A DNA stretch of 64,000 nucleotides from Temnopleurus reevesii (Eukaryota > Echinodermata > Echinoidea > Temnopleuroida > Temnopleuridae): positions 30,999 through 94,998 of the forward strand of contig BQKZ01000876.1 in NCBI GenBank assembly GCA_036244855.1, read 5' to 3'. Each line of letters begins with the position of its first letter. Position 1 is the first letter of the stretch. The notes beneath the pieces are model-generated. The model worked only from the letters and a program-made list of their open reading frames with translations. It was not told where the DNA came from and did not search any database. The position numbers were made by a program, and so were the translations under genes. Positions 10,216-23,909 of this stretch are shown one piece after another.

Positions 10216-11545
10216 ATTGTTGTGCGACAATACTCCTATGAGGTCCTGCACACTACAGGAAGAAGAAGAAGAAGAAAAATATAGATTACACATGGTAGAA
10301 TTCATGAAATTAAAATCATCTATTCATGCCCCAATACACAACAATGCGCCAAGAATATTACTGTGGGGGGGTTGGTCTAATTGAACATATCAATGAAAGT
10401 ATCTTCCCAAGCAGGAAAACCGTGCAAGGAATCCTATTGATTCCAGAGACAATTTACAGATGGTTCCTAAAATGGGAAACAATCTACCACCTGTCGATTG
10501 AGACATTGTTTTGAAATCAAGATCTCAAAAATTGATTTCATCAACAAGATGCTGGTAGCTGAAAATGAGGACACTGTCATGGTGCTTACATCATTTACTA
10601 TAATGGTCTGCAAACTAAGAGGCTTGTTCACACTTAAGTATATACACATAAAAAAGTGTGATTTTGTGAAAATAATAGTAATTCCCTAGTCAGAATTGTC
10701 AGACCAAGCTCCGTGCAAGCCTTCTTGAATGCAGTAGCGAGCATGTCATTGGTCAACCGTCTCTTTGTACAAGTTGTCCTTAGATTGATCATAAGCAATG
10801 TTCAGTTTTGAATGATCAATATTAAAAGCTGCTGAGAAAGATTCATGTCAGCTCTAATATAACATCACCTATTAGACCTTACGTACATGTACCTGATGCA
10901 TAGTTTAAATTTGGAAGATGACTTTGTCTACTTTTGACCTTGAGTGTTTATTTTTTGCCGCACCCATTTTAAATACATATACCTGCATAATTTTCAAAGG
11001 GAATTAATAGCCACTGCAGGTAATAAACTTGGAGCCTATACCATAATGGGCTGCATCAAAAAATAATTACGTTCAATATACATAAAGAAAATGCATTTAA
11101 CTCCGGTAAAATCTAACTTGATCTTTACATATTCATTAATACTTCCACAAATTTCAAGTCAATTTCATACACAATTTCATAAAGACAAATCAGACCTAGG
11201 CCTACATATATGATATCACATTATAATTAATCAGATTTCACACATACCTCAGATTTTAGCAAAGGGGTTACTACACATGCAAATGTGTGTTAGCAAGTAC
11301 ATGTAGGTCTAAGCATGAGATTGTAATGTCATTGGCAGCTCAATGATAGCAAAATATTGATTTTTCTCTCTCTGGAACTCTCTTTCTCTTTCACCGACTC
11401 CCTGCCTCTCCCTATCCCCATTCAGAGAGAGCCTTGGAGCAGAAATAATATTTTGACCATGAGAAAAGAAAATATTCCTGCTACCTATGCTGAATGGTGT
11501 GATGGATTGTTTATCTTCAGCCTTCCAATGATAGAATTTATTTTT
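10216..11545. other. No gene recognised upstream of gelsolin first coding exon
   Basis: AT-rich sequence with a GAAGAAGAA tract near 10258 and a pyrimidine-rich stretch near 11364-11415. No promoter or 5' non-coding exon can be placed here with confidence. Confidence 0.5.
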
Positions 11546-11601
11546 GGATTGAAATCTGTACCTCACAAGTGGTAGGAGGGGGGGGGGGGGGGGGGTGGTG
11601 A

Positions 11602-11910
11602 NNNNNNNNNNNNNNNNNNNNNNNNNNNNNNNNNNNNNNNNNNNNNNNNNNNNNNNNNNNNNNNNNNNNNNNNNNNNNNNNNNNNNNNNNNNNNNNNNNN
11701 NNNNNNNNNNNNNNNNNNNNNNNNNNNNNNNNNNNNNNNNNNNNNNNNNNNNNNNNNNNNNNNNNNNNNNNNNNNNNNNNNNNNNNNNNNNNNNNNNNNN
11801 NNNNNNNNNNNNNNNNNNNNNNNNNNNNNNNNNNNNNNNNNNNNNNNNNNNNNNNNNNNNNNNNNNNNNNNNNNNNNNNNNNNNNNNNNNNNNNNNNNNN
11901 NNNNNNNNNN
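11602..11910. other. Assembly gap (309 N) between G-run and C-run
   Basis: Preceded by a poly-G tract and followed by a poly-C tract. The equivalent part of the second copy of the 9.8-kb repeat (about 21363-21725) has two C-tracts and a direct repeat of GTAGTATTCAGCAGAGA-type text, which shows what the gap probably holds. Confidence 0.95.
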
Positions 11911-13274
11911 CCCCCCCCCCCCCCCCCCCTCCGTAAAAGAAGAAAAAACCTAAATCCGCCCCAGAGAAGTTACGGTAGGGTTCACAGGCTCAGGCAATTC
12001 ACAACTTTAACCTAAAAGCAATAGTATGTTTTGATTGAAACTGACTCACTGTCAAAACAACAATGGCAGAAAAATGCAACACCTTCACAAAATTCAACAA
12101 CGTTGTGTGCAGCTGAATGCAAAATTGTATTTTTTGTGCTGTGAATACCAAAAATGGCGTCACAAACTTTATCATAAAACATTTAAAGGAATGCGAAAAA
12201 GAATCTTTTGTGATATCTGTATCATTTGAATGACATTACAAGAATGACACAATCACAGAATTGCAAACTCCTTAGGCTTAATGAGTTACGTGTGCAGTTG
12301 AAGACTAGAATATTTCTTAGGATATAATTTCCCTTTAATTATTAAAAACATTTACATGTATCTTAATAAAGATTTACAAAGGTCTGGAAGACTATTTTCA
12401 AAAGATATTTTTGTCTCAATATTACACCATCCTGCACTTCTCGGAGGATAATGGTCGATTCATTAGTAGTACAATGTTCCTCAGGCAGAGAACATAAAGT
12501 ATGTTGCAGACAAATGTAGAGAGATAAATGGAATAGTAGAATACACTTGGGGGATATATTATATGGAACAAGAGAATCAAATGTCATGAACTTCATTGAA
12601 TCTTTCTCCAACATGCCAGATTGCATCAACTCATGAACTTTATGGCTTCCCATTTCAAATGTTTGCCCTGAGATATATACATGTACATGTAAAAATTTAT
12701 ATATCTGGAAAGCCTGTTTCTATATGAATAGGCCTCAATCTTCTCTCTATTTTTATTCAATATTCAATCTGATAATAAGCAATTTACAAAATTTTGAATC
12801 TGACAATTTGCAGAATTATCTACTTCATGAATTTAAGACATACCAAAACCATATCATTAATTTCTTCAGAAACCCTACTTGCAGACATTTGTCAATTTTC
12901 ATTGAAAATGCATGGTAATTAATATAGTTTTAACTCTTTTACAATGTGCATTTTTGTGATTACCTTGCAAATTAGTTGAGCATACATGTAGGCCTACTTT
13001 GTAATAATGTTTGACATTGCAAGTCTTGTGATACAGTGTTCATTGTACCAATGAATTATTATTAGTAGTTCAACAATTTCTTGATATATGGTTAAATTCC
13101 TTAATGAGTTGAAGGTGATCTTTTAATGGTTTCAAACTGTTGCACCAGTATATTAGACCTTTAATAGGATGATCGGGAGGTGGTGTTTGGATATAACAGG
13201 TCTACATGTACCTGTATTGCAGATTTACAGCATAAGCTTCAAATTAGCCCAAGGCAACCCCAGGATATTGCTGT

Positions 13275-13310
13275 GGGTGCCTTCTTTGCTTGCCATGGTG
13301 CCTTCTTTGG
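13275..13310. repeat. 21-bp minisatellite GTGCCTTCTTTGCTTGCCATG, about 1.6 units (copy 1 allele)
   Basis: One full unit followed by a partial GTGCCTTCTTTGG. The matching site in copy 2 has several more units. Confidence 0.8.
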
Positions 13311-13890
13311 ATTTCTAACAGTTCTCTACATTTTTTGTTTTGAGTAAAAAGGTCAAATCTGACCTTTGCAAGTATTCCCTAATGAAATCCCATTTCAAGC
13401 CCTGGATGTAGGACTGGTGTAATTTGTAGATGGAAAAAAAAGTAATGATATTGCAACAAGAATAAGTAAGTGACATAAAAAGACATAAAGATTTTTCTTG
13501 AGAGTTTGAAAGAAGGAAGCACAAGGGGTGAAACTTTCTTACTCATATCGCAACAGGCAAACAGAGGGCATCACGTTACCATGGCGATGGCAAATGTTTG
13601 GATGGAGTACGCAAACAGGTTGCCATATTTGGCAGGACAAGGCCCCAGGAGTGGGCAGAGTGAAGCAGGGAAATTTTATATCAATGAAAAGTCAACCAGG
13701 GTGGAAATGCTGTTACGGGTGATAACTTTCAAATATGGTGGGTGCATGATTGTGAAGAAGTATTGCGCAAGGAGTGAGTGATCTAGATTTAAAAGCTATA
13801 AAGGTCATTCAATCATTTGTTGCTATTTTAGTAGAAAGTACTATTTAAGCAGTTCATATACACAAAAAATATTTTTCCAAGATTTACCAA

Positions 13891-14066
13891 CAATAATAAT
13901 AACATTTATATAGCGCTTAATATGAAGTGTTTCGAAGTGCTCTGTTGCATTATTACCTGGCTATGACATGGCTACCATTTGGCACTGACTGCATTCAAGG
14001 AATTTCTTCCTTCCAATACCCATTCACCTCTCCTCGGTGAGTGCAGAACATTGTGGATAATTTTTT
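13891..14066 (-). mobile_element. SINE fragment (3' body and tail), copy 1
   Basis: ATAATAATAACATTTATATAGCGC tail (reverse) followed by CAAGGAATTTC and CCAATACCCATTCACC, the SINE body in reverse; head missing. Confidence 0.65.
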
Positions 14067-14790
14067 TTCACCAACAAATTGTGAAAGCTGTTTTAACATG
14101 CCTGATGTCTACACAGTTAACATTTACATGTATGTCATGAAATATTGTGTTCTGCATGTACTGCCAGGAAGAACTTGAATCTGAGGGTAATATTCATTTA
14201 TTGCAGACACGATTGGGTGCTCAGATAATGAACATGTACATAAGTACTGCAAGTTAAAACTCTATGATCACATTGCACATATTCAAATTAATCACTCTAA
14301 ACATTTTGTAGAATAATCTAATTTGAGTTTTAAGTGTCACCTAAGATGAAGATGCTGGTACTGTATGTGTACCTCATAATTCATATCCCCATACAATACT
14401 GTAGCTATTAAATGTACAGCTTGTAGCTTACAGTGTAACAGTGAAAATGTAAAGGCAAGTTTGTTCTGAAGTTGCCATTTACACAGTTACGCTCACTTTC
14501 CATAATACATACAGGTGTAGATGTCAATATTTCGACAACATAATGTACTACAATGTAGTATAAACACAATTCAATTCTCTCTTCATGTATGTACATAGTA
14601 TACCAGGAGATCATTTTGTTAACGTACACATAAATCTACTCAAAAGGGATAATCACAAGAAATCCGATAATGGAGCCATTAAACTAATTATCTTGAGACA
14701 TGTATAAAGTCCAGACCACACCTCCTGCTCCAGGTCTTCTATCCTTGAACTAATTTGCCTTTTCGTACGAAGCCAAAATGATACTTCATC

Positions 14791-15140
14791 TTAAAGGGTA
14801 TCTGAGATAAAAAATATAATAATTTATATATTGATTATTAAATCAAACCTAGAATTAGTCAACATGATATGGATTACTCGTTAATGCTCGTTCAAGATTG
14901 ATACACTCAACCTTGCGTGGTCTTTTTAATGCATTCATATTCTTTGTGCCCCTATTACTATCTGTAAGAGTTTGTCTTCATACAAGCCAATTTTTGTACT
15001 TAGCATGAGAAACGTCTCATGTTTAATAAAAGCTTATACACCTTTTTTCGTGTCATGGGTTGTTTACAGGAGCTGGTTTTGTACAGTATACATGAAGTAT
15101 CAGCTGGCACATTATTATGTCTGCCTTAGATACCCGTTAA
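14791..15140. mobile_element. 350-bp TTAA-flanked MITE, terminal word AAGGGTATCTGAG
   Basis: Left TTAAAGGGTATCTGAGATAA, right (reverse complement) TTAACGGGTATCTAAGGCAG. Interior (CGTGTCATGGGTTGTT, TCTTCATACAAGCC) is shared with the element at 58497-58804 in the transporter gene, confirming a dispersed family. Confidence 0.75.
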
Positions 15141-15375
15141 TTTACAATGTGGTCTGTACATTTTAGTTTCACTAAGTTTACTTAGTGATAAACGCAACTG
15201 ACATATGTATGTACCATAGTACATTTCCCTTTTCTGTCTCTCTGAAAAATGTAAATTGCATTATTAGATTTTGATGGAAGGCGATATCTATATAATTAAC
15301 TAAAAAATATTTCCAACACAATTTGGTTTCTAATCCATAATACAGACACTACCATACATACATATTTGTATCCTC

Positions 15376-15427
15376 TGGAAAAAGCGCTATATAAGTTCAA
15401 TTATTATTATTATTATCATTATTATAT
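15376..15427 (+). repeat. SINE tail GCGCTATATAAG plus ATT repeats, copy 1
   Basis: AAAAAGCGCTATATAAGTTC followed by (ATT)n, the 3' end of the SINE family only. Repeated at 25219-25270. Confidence 0.55.
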
Positions 15428-16963
15428 TTAGTGGTACAGAATCATTTCTGCACATATAAATGAACATAATCAGACTTTGTAATCTCTTGATTTTTCATCT
15501 CATATTAAGATTCATAAGATATTACATATTCACATCATTTAGCTCTACAGCAACTAAATATCAACAATTTTCAAATTATCAGCGGAGTGCTTTCCTTCAA
15601 TAATCAATCATACTAATAGCAGTTATATCAATAAGAGTGTTGTCTAATATCCTTGAAATATTTGGTCAAAGTACAATGTACAATATTATTTGATAACTTG
15701 AATGTACTTTAAACTTCTGAGCAGATGAAAATGAACCTTGGTCATCCAGTCTCCCAAACAGTGACATTGCGGCAATTCAAATGACGTACATGAGCATTAT
15801 CAATGTTTATTCACACAGTATCAAACTACTTGTATAGAGCAGATGAATACAGCTTGTCCAGCCCCTAATCAATAAAAAATCGTTCAATATCATACTGTAA
15901 TTTCTCAAAAAATATCATGAATTATCTTGTAATCGCAATATTGTAAAAAGCACCCATATGTATATCTGGAAGTTCAATTAATTCTAAACACTGTACATGT
16001 ACATGTAACTTACATCCATTACCAGTATCTCATCAAAAGCAACTGTACCATTGCAAGAATAACTTGACTCGAATGCACATTTTTGATTTTAGCACAAAAC
16101 ATGTACTTTGATTATTTTACCAACAATTAGGCTACAGTATTGTACAATGACTACGTATTATTGACCCATAGCCACGACACAAACACCACTGTACCGAATC
16201 CCACAGAAAACCTTACCCCACACCACCCTTGGGATTCATTGAAATGGTCTCTATCATTATTAGAACCACTTTTTAACCCACACCCACCTGTAAAAAGCAT
16301 TCATGTAATGAACCCACACCAACTGATGGGACTCTGTACTGTGAATCACAGTTCAACGATGCACACCCACATACAAAATACCATCACCAATATACCCATC
16401 AAATGCCCATACCTCCTTAAAAAAAAAACTGATGCCCATCAGTGAGTTGTAACCCAACCTACATGTACAAACAAGGTTGCCTATAAATGTAAACCACCCC
16501 ACCCTTGGAATTGCACATAGGCCTCTACACCCACACTAATAACCCACACTGCAACATCGTTGGTCAAAGCCAGCCAACGAAGCAAATTTCCCATTGTGGA
16601 CAAATAAAATTATATATCTATCTATCTACAATGTATCTATCTTTCTATAGGCCTACATGTAACTGGAAATGTGCTACACCTACTGTTTTACATCTAATGT
16701 GTAAAATGTAACACAAAACAATGACAATTTATGAGATAGATGGAGATCAAAATGCTTGCACTTTAGAAATCCCAATGAATATCTACCAGAGGTTATACAA
16801 TATTTAGAATATCAGACCGACATGTACGTATAGATACAACAAATATGTCTCAACTAGCACTATTTTTCAAGTTATTATGACTGAAGACAATTTTTTTTTC
16901 TGTCTATGAACTTGGATTAAAAGTTGGATCACAATAATAGTATCAAGCTTAGTAGAGATCCAA

Positions 16964-17045
16964 GATATTCTATGTGTTGCAACCGCAAAAGATATTCTAT
17001 GTGTTGCAACCACACAAGATATTCTATGTGTTGCAACCGCACAAA
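16964..17045. repeat. Three 28-bp tandem units GATATTCTATGTGTTGCAAC, copy 1
   Basis: GATATTCTATGTGTTGCAAC occurs three times about 28 bp apart, linked by CGCAAAA/CACACAA. Recurs at 26807-26888 in copy 2 with the same unit number. Confidence 0.85.
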
Positions 17046-18924
17046 CACCATTGACTTGTTATGAGCATGCGGGTCAGTGAACTTGGTCATCCCTTCGTCA
17101 AGCGCAATCGCCAAATTGGCAATGGTAGGATGCATTTCATTTCACACACAAATGGGTATTGAGGAATATATTATGAAAATTAGCCAGTTTCTTCTTCATC
17201 TTCAATGTTCATCTTGTGCAGAGCCTACTCAGGCATCCAAGGCCATACACAAGCCTAATTGACTGTGGTCATTTTTTCGCTGATCATCTCTCCTCAAGTC
17301 ATGGATGTCGTACTTAAAGCAGCAAATCAAGCATTGGAGGAGAACTCTTCATCCCATGACCTCATTCCATTTTCTTAACTAAAAACTTGATATAATTTAT
17401 ATATATATGACACATATGCTATCAAATCATTTCCGTCCGCAAGAATCTTCAGCTCTGAAGGAGGTAGATGTAATCTGAAGAAGACGAAGAAGAATTTCTA
17501 ATTTCTACAGAGACGGTGGCGATAGTGGTACTACCAACAGAGGATGGGACGCAGGGGCCATCATCACCCTAAAATAATTTAAAAAACATTCTTTTGGAAG
17601 GATTTTTGCAAGCTTTTTAGTAATATGTTTACCCAAATGCATTATTTTTCATGACAATACCCACAGACCCTAACATCACAGTAGAATATATCCATATTGT
17701 GACTGCGCTTACCATTTTCTTATTATGCGTAGTTTACACGAGTCTTTCTTTCTTGCCTTACTAATTTCATACCATGTTTCTCGTTGTACACTGTAGACAG
17801 GTCTACACCCTGTATTGGAAAAACTTCAGACACTATGCAAAATCTTGAGCAACTCCATTTTTGTTTCAATTTGGCAATTTTCTTAACATTCATTCATTTG
17901 TATCTGTTCACTTTCTTCCTTTTCTTTTTACATCTGGAAAGACAATATCCACACACAAATCATCCGTCTTGGCTCACTGCAATATTAATCAATGGTAACC
18001 GCACAAAGCAAAATGACTGAAGCCCGACCATTCAGCATCTTGACACTAGTTTTTATCTCAGTCAAGGTTTCACAGCGAGTCTTCAGTACAAGCATCTGCA
18101 CTATCGTGAATTTTTAAATTAGCCCGCTAATTCTGATCCTAATATTTGAATTGTTCTTGATAATATCTCAATCTAAGTTGCAATGCGAACACAAATATTG
18201 AGCTTAAGTGCATATAGTTCATTGGAAATTCTCAAGATGAACATTATACCCAAGATATGGAATCTTGGGTTTTCTGGAAAATACTAAAAATTAGCTCACT
18301 AATTTTGCAAAATGCAAACCCAGCTCAGAATTTTCCCTTGGACTATTTATTGTACTGTATGTATAATAAGAAAATTAATAAAACTATGAAATGCACCTGT
18401 CTCCTGGGAAAAATATTCTTTCTCCATTAGCATTAAATTCTTATGGTTTTGACGAAAAAAAGATTTCAAGATTTTTTACTGTGATGCACAAAGGCATGCC
18501 ATTAACATGTAATTCCAGTACATTTCTTTTCTTAATTTATGCTATCAGCTAACAAAAGGTTGTCTTCTGAGACAGGTGGATGTGTAATGGAGTTATTGTG
18601 TTCTAAATACGGAAGTCCAAAAATGTTGAAACCACCTAATGATCGGTAAAAGAACAGTCTGATTTTGGGGGTTGCCAGATATGTGATTGGAATACAATCG
18701 TGAGATCAGTTAATCTTCGTATAGTGTAACACAGACGACAAAGCAAGCATTTACCAGATGGTGAAGTGTCAGGATAGATGACATGCAAGCATGCGATCAT
18801 GAGAATCGGTATGATTGGCAACACAAGGTGGTCGATGTCTCAAGCATGATCTCATGTTTTGTCACTGATAGAAGGCAGTTGTACGCACAAGCGAATTTGC
18901 AGTACTACACCATTCTCGCCACCA

Positions 18925-19190
18925 ACAATAACAATAATGATAAGCAGTAACTATAGAGCGTGAATTGTCTCTGTTAGCATATCATTACACTTGCTTTAGC
19001 TTATGAGGCCCTTGTGCATTTCAAGGAATATATTCCCACATTTTTGTACCTGGTACCCATTCACCTAACCTGGGTTGAGTGCAGTACAATGTGGATACAT
19101 TTCTTGCTGAAGGAAATAAATGCCATGGGTGGGACCCAAACCGTGGACCTCGGCATGAAAGGCAAGAATCAGAGGCGATTGTAAATAAAA
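18925..19190 (-). mobile_element. tRNA-derived SINE, near full length, copy 1
   Basis: Reverse orientation: tail AACAATAACAATAATG, then TCAAGGAATATATTCCC, GGTACCCATTCACCTAACC, GAAGGAAATAAATGCCATGG, and the B-box side CCCAAACCGTGGACC. Second copy at 28770-29033. Confidence 0.7.
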
Positions 19191-19702
19191 CTTCACGATA
19201 CCGTCGATATCCATACAGTGTATATGTTAAGGTTGGAAAGGTAACTTCTGGCTTGGCAGTTAATGCATATGTGACGTCTATAATTTCGACAAATTGCTGA
19301 TTTGATATCGCCAATTGTGGGTGGCAAGAATTATGGGAAAAGGTAGATGTAACATGCGCATTAATAGCTTCCCAAGTTTATGCAAAGTAACTGCCCCAAC
19401 AATCCTTATACACACAGGCCTACAGCTCAAAACAAAAGACGATTTCATGATTACTATGCTCCATAATTAATGTGTCTCTCAAAAGAGATACGTGTATTAA
19501 AGCCTAGCTCTGTGCACATTCAGAGGTTTTACATTTCGTTTCTACTGTGTACAGTAGATAATATTGAGATCATTCATATAAATTTGTGAAGTGCTATTGA
19601 TGACCAATTACATGTAACTTATCAAATGCTCATTTGTGCATTTCACTGCGTAGCCATAGCGATTCATCAAGTTTAATGTTGCATTCTTGCCTTGATAGAG
19701 AC

Positions 19703-19877
19703 CTGGGAGGAGTTTCACCAAGATAAGAAAGACTTTACGAACGACTTTACGTTCGACTGGTATCCCTTCTTGTGTGCAATAATTCATAATAGTACGCGCA
19801 TTTAGCGAAAGAACTGATACCAGTCGAACGTAAAGTCGTGCGTAAAGTCTTTCTTATCTTGGTGAAACACCTCCCAG
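19703..19877. mobile_element. 175-bp foldback MITE, family ACCAAGATAAGAAAGACTTT, copy 1
   Basis: Left CTGGGAGGAGTTTCACCAAG then ATAAGAAAGACTTTACG; the right end is its reverse complement ending CTTGGTGAAACACCTCCCAG. Inner arms GACTGGTATC and GATACCAGTC also pair, so nearly the whole element can form one hairpin. Confidence 0.85.
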
Positions 19878-20767
19878 TACATCAAAATGAATCCAACGCA
19901 ATCACATTCAGAGTATCAGGCAATCAAATCAAATACTTTATATAATGTTACGTCAACAGCTGCCCAATATAATTCCAATCTAGACCACTTGCACTGAAAT
20001 GAAGTCCACTTGAAAACCAATCCTTCTGGAAATACTTTGTATGCTAAATAGGAAATGACTAGAGACCAGTAATGTTTGACTGAGCCATTCAAGATATTAT
20101 CAGCTTTTCCCTATAGATGGAAAATTGCAACTACTTGTGCATGATGAACATACATGTATTGATGTTTTTTAAATAAATATATGAGCAAATAAAGTTGATG
20201 ATTCACAATGAATATTTTGCCTAGCCATTAAACTTAAATGTGTGTCCCGTTTTAAATCTTTAACCATTAAAATGAATGCTATAAAATACTGCAGTTCACA
20301 GTACAGAATCTAAAGTATTATATTATATTTTTTATCATAATTATGAACGCTAAAACCTAGAAGTACAGAGATTTTGAAGATGTATACTGCAAATTTTACA
20401 ACCTAAAAAAAAAGCAGTATAAAAAAAGAATTACATGTATCAATTTATTGTAATCACAACAGCTAAAACATGCCGAGATTCGAGAAAGCTTACTCTTTAT
20501 TGAACTTCAACCTACAGTACATTGTATCAATATTGTATTGAGAAAATGAAAAATCATATAACAAATATATGAATGGAATTTACTTTGCTACGCCTATTAA
20601 AAATATATATACAGCCAAATACATCCACTAGAATCAAGTCGTCACTCAATCAGGATAAGCAAACGAAGGGAAATCCACAATGAAAATCACACATGAACTT
20701 TTCCCCCTACTAAAATCACAAAATATCAATAAAAAAATTCACAAGTCTGGCGGCTGTTTGTTCATAC

Positions 20768-20860
20768 CTTTCTGTGTCAACCTTTTCGCTCGTCCCTAGC
20801 TAATCAAATAAGTTCGCTGATCTGCTTTCCCCGTTACAAATATTCCAAGTTAAGTGAAAA
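20768..20860 (-). other. Possible 5' non-coding exon end (donor) in copy 1; twin at 30603
   Basis: Minus strand AGGTTGACACAGAAAG followed by GTATGAAC, a good donor. GC- and CpG-richer than its surroundings, with GGGCGG about 250 bp upstream. It could be the missing first exon of the gelsolin-like gene, but nothing links the two. Confidence 0.15.
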
Positions 20861-21274
20861 TACACCAATAGTTTGAAGTGGATAGCTCTTGGTACACTGC
20901 AAGGTAATAACGCCAGTCCAAAAAAATGATGGATAAGGGTAAGAGAATATGATCGCCTGTTGGATACAACCTTACTGCTCCTTGATATAGAACGCTTGTC
21001 AGCTGTGTGGTGAGAAATGGGCGGTGCAAAACTCGGTGGTTGGACCTAGCGATTTGCCGTTGATAAATATAGCCTCTGTAAACACTGAATGGCTGCTTCG
21101 TAATAGTGACAGGAGCTTTTAGAGTTCAAGGTGCAGTTCTAAATATCTTTCTCTCTTACTTTCTCTCACTTCCCACCTCCTTTCTCCAATTTTTATCCAA
21201 TCTGAAGAGAATGTACTTGCAGAGAAAAAGAAGAGAATTCTATCTAATAACCTGGTTGGAATGTCTCTTCATAC

Positions 21275-21309
<35 letters not shown>

Positions 21310-23064
21310 ANGGATTGAAATCTGTACCTCACAAGTGGTAGGAGGATGGGGGGGGGGGGGGTGGTGAAAGAAGGCTAATGCTCCCTTTGCTTTCCTCTGA
21401 TGAAGAATTAAGTTTGTGCTTTCAGAGAGTTGCACGTGTGGAGGGTCGGATGATCCCCTTCATTAAATCAAAAAATCAAATATTGTATCACAAGTTTGTA
21501 AGTTGTTAAAGGCATTATCAGCCACCCACCAAACCCCAACTGGTAAATGAAGAATTTTTATTCTAGTCTCTTTTTATGAATTCAATTTGGTGCCATGTAG
21601 TATTCAGCAGAGAAAAATGTAATTTCCAATTAGCCCCTATCCCCCCCCCCTCCCCTGTAGCCACGTAGTACTCAGCAGAGACAAATGTAATTCCCAACTA
21701 CCCCCTATTCCCCCCCCCCCCCCCCCGGCATAGAAGAAAAAAACCTAAATACGCCCCAAAGAAGTTAGGGTTCGCAGGCTACAGACTCAGGCAATTCACA
21801 ACTTTAACCTCAAAGCAGTAGTATGTTTTGATTGAAACTGACTCACTGTCAAAACAACAATGGCAGAAAAATGCAACACCTTCACAAAATTCAACAACGT
21901 TGTGTGCAGCTGGATGCAGAATAGTAATTTTGTGCTGTGAATACCAAAAATGGCATCACAAATTTTATTATAAAACATTTAAAGGCATGGGAAAAAGAAT
22001 CTTTTGTGATATCTGTATCATTTGAATGACATGACAAGAATGACACAATCACAGAATCGCAAAATCCTTAGGCTTAATGAGTTACATGTGCAGTTGAAGA
22101 CTAGAATATTTCTTAGCGAATAATTTCCCTTTAATTATTAAAAACATTGATATGCATCTTAATAAAGATTAACAGAGGTCTGGAAAACCTCTTTTTAAAA
22201 GATATTTTTGTCTCAATATTGCACCATCCTGCACTTCTCTGAGGAACGGTCAATACTTTAGTAGTACAATGTTTCTCAGGCGGAGAACATAAAGTATATT
22301 GCAGACAAATGTAGAGAGACAAATGGAATAGTAGAATACACTTGGGGGATACATTATATGGAGCAAGAGAATCAAATGTCATGAACTTCATTGAATCTTT
22401 CTCCAACATGCCAGATCGCATCAACACATGAACTCAATGGCTTCCCATTTCAAATAACGTTTTCCCTGAGATATATACAAATCGATCTGGAAAGCCTGTT
22501 TCTACATGTATATGAAGGCCTCGATCTTCTGTATATTTCTAATCAAAATTCATGAATCTGACACTATGCTATTTACAAAATTTTGAGTCTGACATTTTTC
22601 AGAATTATCTACTTAATACTTAATGAATTTAAGACATAAAATAACAAAGCCTATCATTAATTTCTTCAGAAACCCTATTTGCAGATGTGTGTCAATTTTC
22701 ATTGAAAATGCATGGTAATTAATAGAGTTTTAACTCTTTTACAATGTGCATTTTTGTGATTACCTTGCAAATTAGTTGAGCATATGAGATATAGGCCTAC
22801 TTTGTAATAATTGGCATTGCAAGTCTTGTGATACCGTGTCCATTATACTTCAACGAATTACTATATAATAGTAGGACAAACATTTCTTGATATATGGCTA
22901 AATTCATAGTTAAAGGTGATCTATTCCTGGTTGAACCTGTATAAGAAGATGGGGAGATGGGGAGGTGGTGTTTGGATAAAAAAAAAATAGAACAGGTCTA
23001 CCTGTATTACAGATTTACAGTATAGGGTTCGAATTAGCCCAAGGGAACCCCAGGCTATTGCTGC

Positions 23065-23165
23065 GGGTGCCTTCTTTGCTTGCCATGGTGCCTTCTTTGC
23101 TTGCCATGTTGCCTTCTTTGCTTGCCATGTTGCCTTCTTTGCTTGCCATGGTGCCTTCTTTGGAT
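23065..23165. repeat. 21-bp minisatellite, expanded allele in copy 2
   Basis: Four full units of (G/T)TGCCTTCTTTGCTTGCCAT plus a partial unit, versus one full unit and a partial in copy 1. Confidence 0.9.
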
Positions 23166-23733
23166 TTCTAACAGTTCTCTACATTTTTTGTTTTGAGTAA
23201 AAAGGTCAAATCTGCTTTGTATGTATTCCCTAATGAAATCCTATTTCAAGCCCTGGACGTAGGCGTAATTTGTAGATGAAAAAAGTAATGGCATTGCAAC
23301 AAGAATAAGTAAGTGACATAAAAAGACGTAAAGATTTTTCTTGAGAGTTTGAAAGAAGGAAGCACAAGGGGTGAAACTTTCTTACTCATATCGCAACAGG
23401 CAAACAGAGGGCATCACGTTACCATGGCGATGGCAAATGTTTGGCTGGAGTACGCAAACAGGTTGCCATATTTGGCAGGACAAGGCCCCATGAGTGTGGG
23501 CAGAGTGAAGCAGGGAAATTTATATCAATGAAAAGTCAACCAGGGTGGAAATGCTGTTACGGGTGATAACTTTCAAATATGGTGGGTGCATGATTGTGAA
23601 GAAGTATTGCGCAAGGAGTGAGTGATCTAGATTTAAAAGCTATAAAGGTCATTCAATCATTTGTTGCTATTTTAGTAGAAAGTACTATTTAAGCAGTTCA
23701 TATACACAAAAAATATTTTGCCAAGATTTACCA

Positions 23734-23909
23734 ACAATAATAATAACATTTATATAGCGCTTAATATGAAGTGTTTCGAAGTGCTCTGTTGCATTATTAC
23801 CTGGCTATGACATGGCTACCATTTGGCACTGACTGCATTCAAGGAATTTCTTCCTTCCAATACCCATTCACCTCTCCTCGGTGAGTGCAGAACATTGTGG
23901 ATAATTTTT
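23734..23909 (-). mobile_element. SINE fragment, copy 2 of 13891-14066
   Basis: Same sequence in the second copy of the 9.8-kb repeat. Confidence 0.65.

Larger units (their letters stand above)
11546..21310. repeat. 9.8-kb direct repeat, copy 1
   Basis: Begins GGATTGAAATCTGTACCTCA and ends in a (CT)n tract immediately before the single N at 21311. Collinear with 21312-31165: for example the text at 14972 recurs at 24815 and that at 18636 at 28479, a constant 9843-bp offset. Contains SINEs, foldback elements and TTAA elements, but no recognisable coding exon. Confidence 0.97.

Noticed and set aside
16964..17045. CRISPR-like direct repeats
   Set aside because: Three 28-bp units without distinct spacers in an animal genome; a short minisatellite.
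19021..19314. 73-97-codon frames on both strands, duplicated at 28.9 kb
   Set aside because: Translation of a SINE body, present in both copies of the 9.8-kb repeat.
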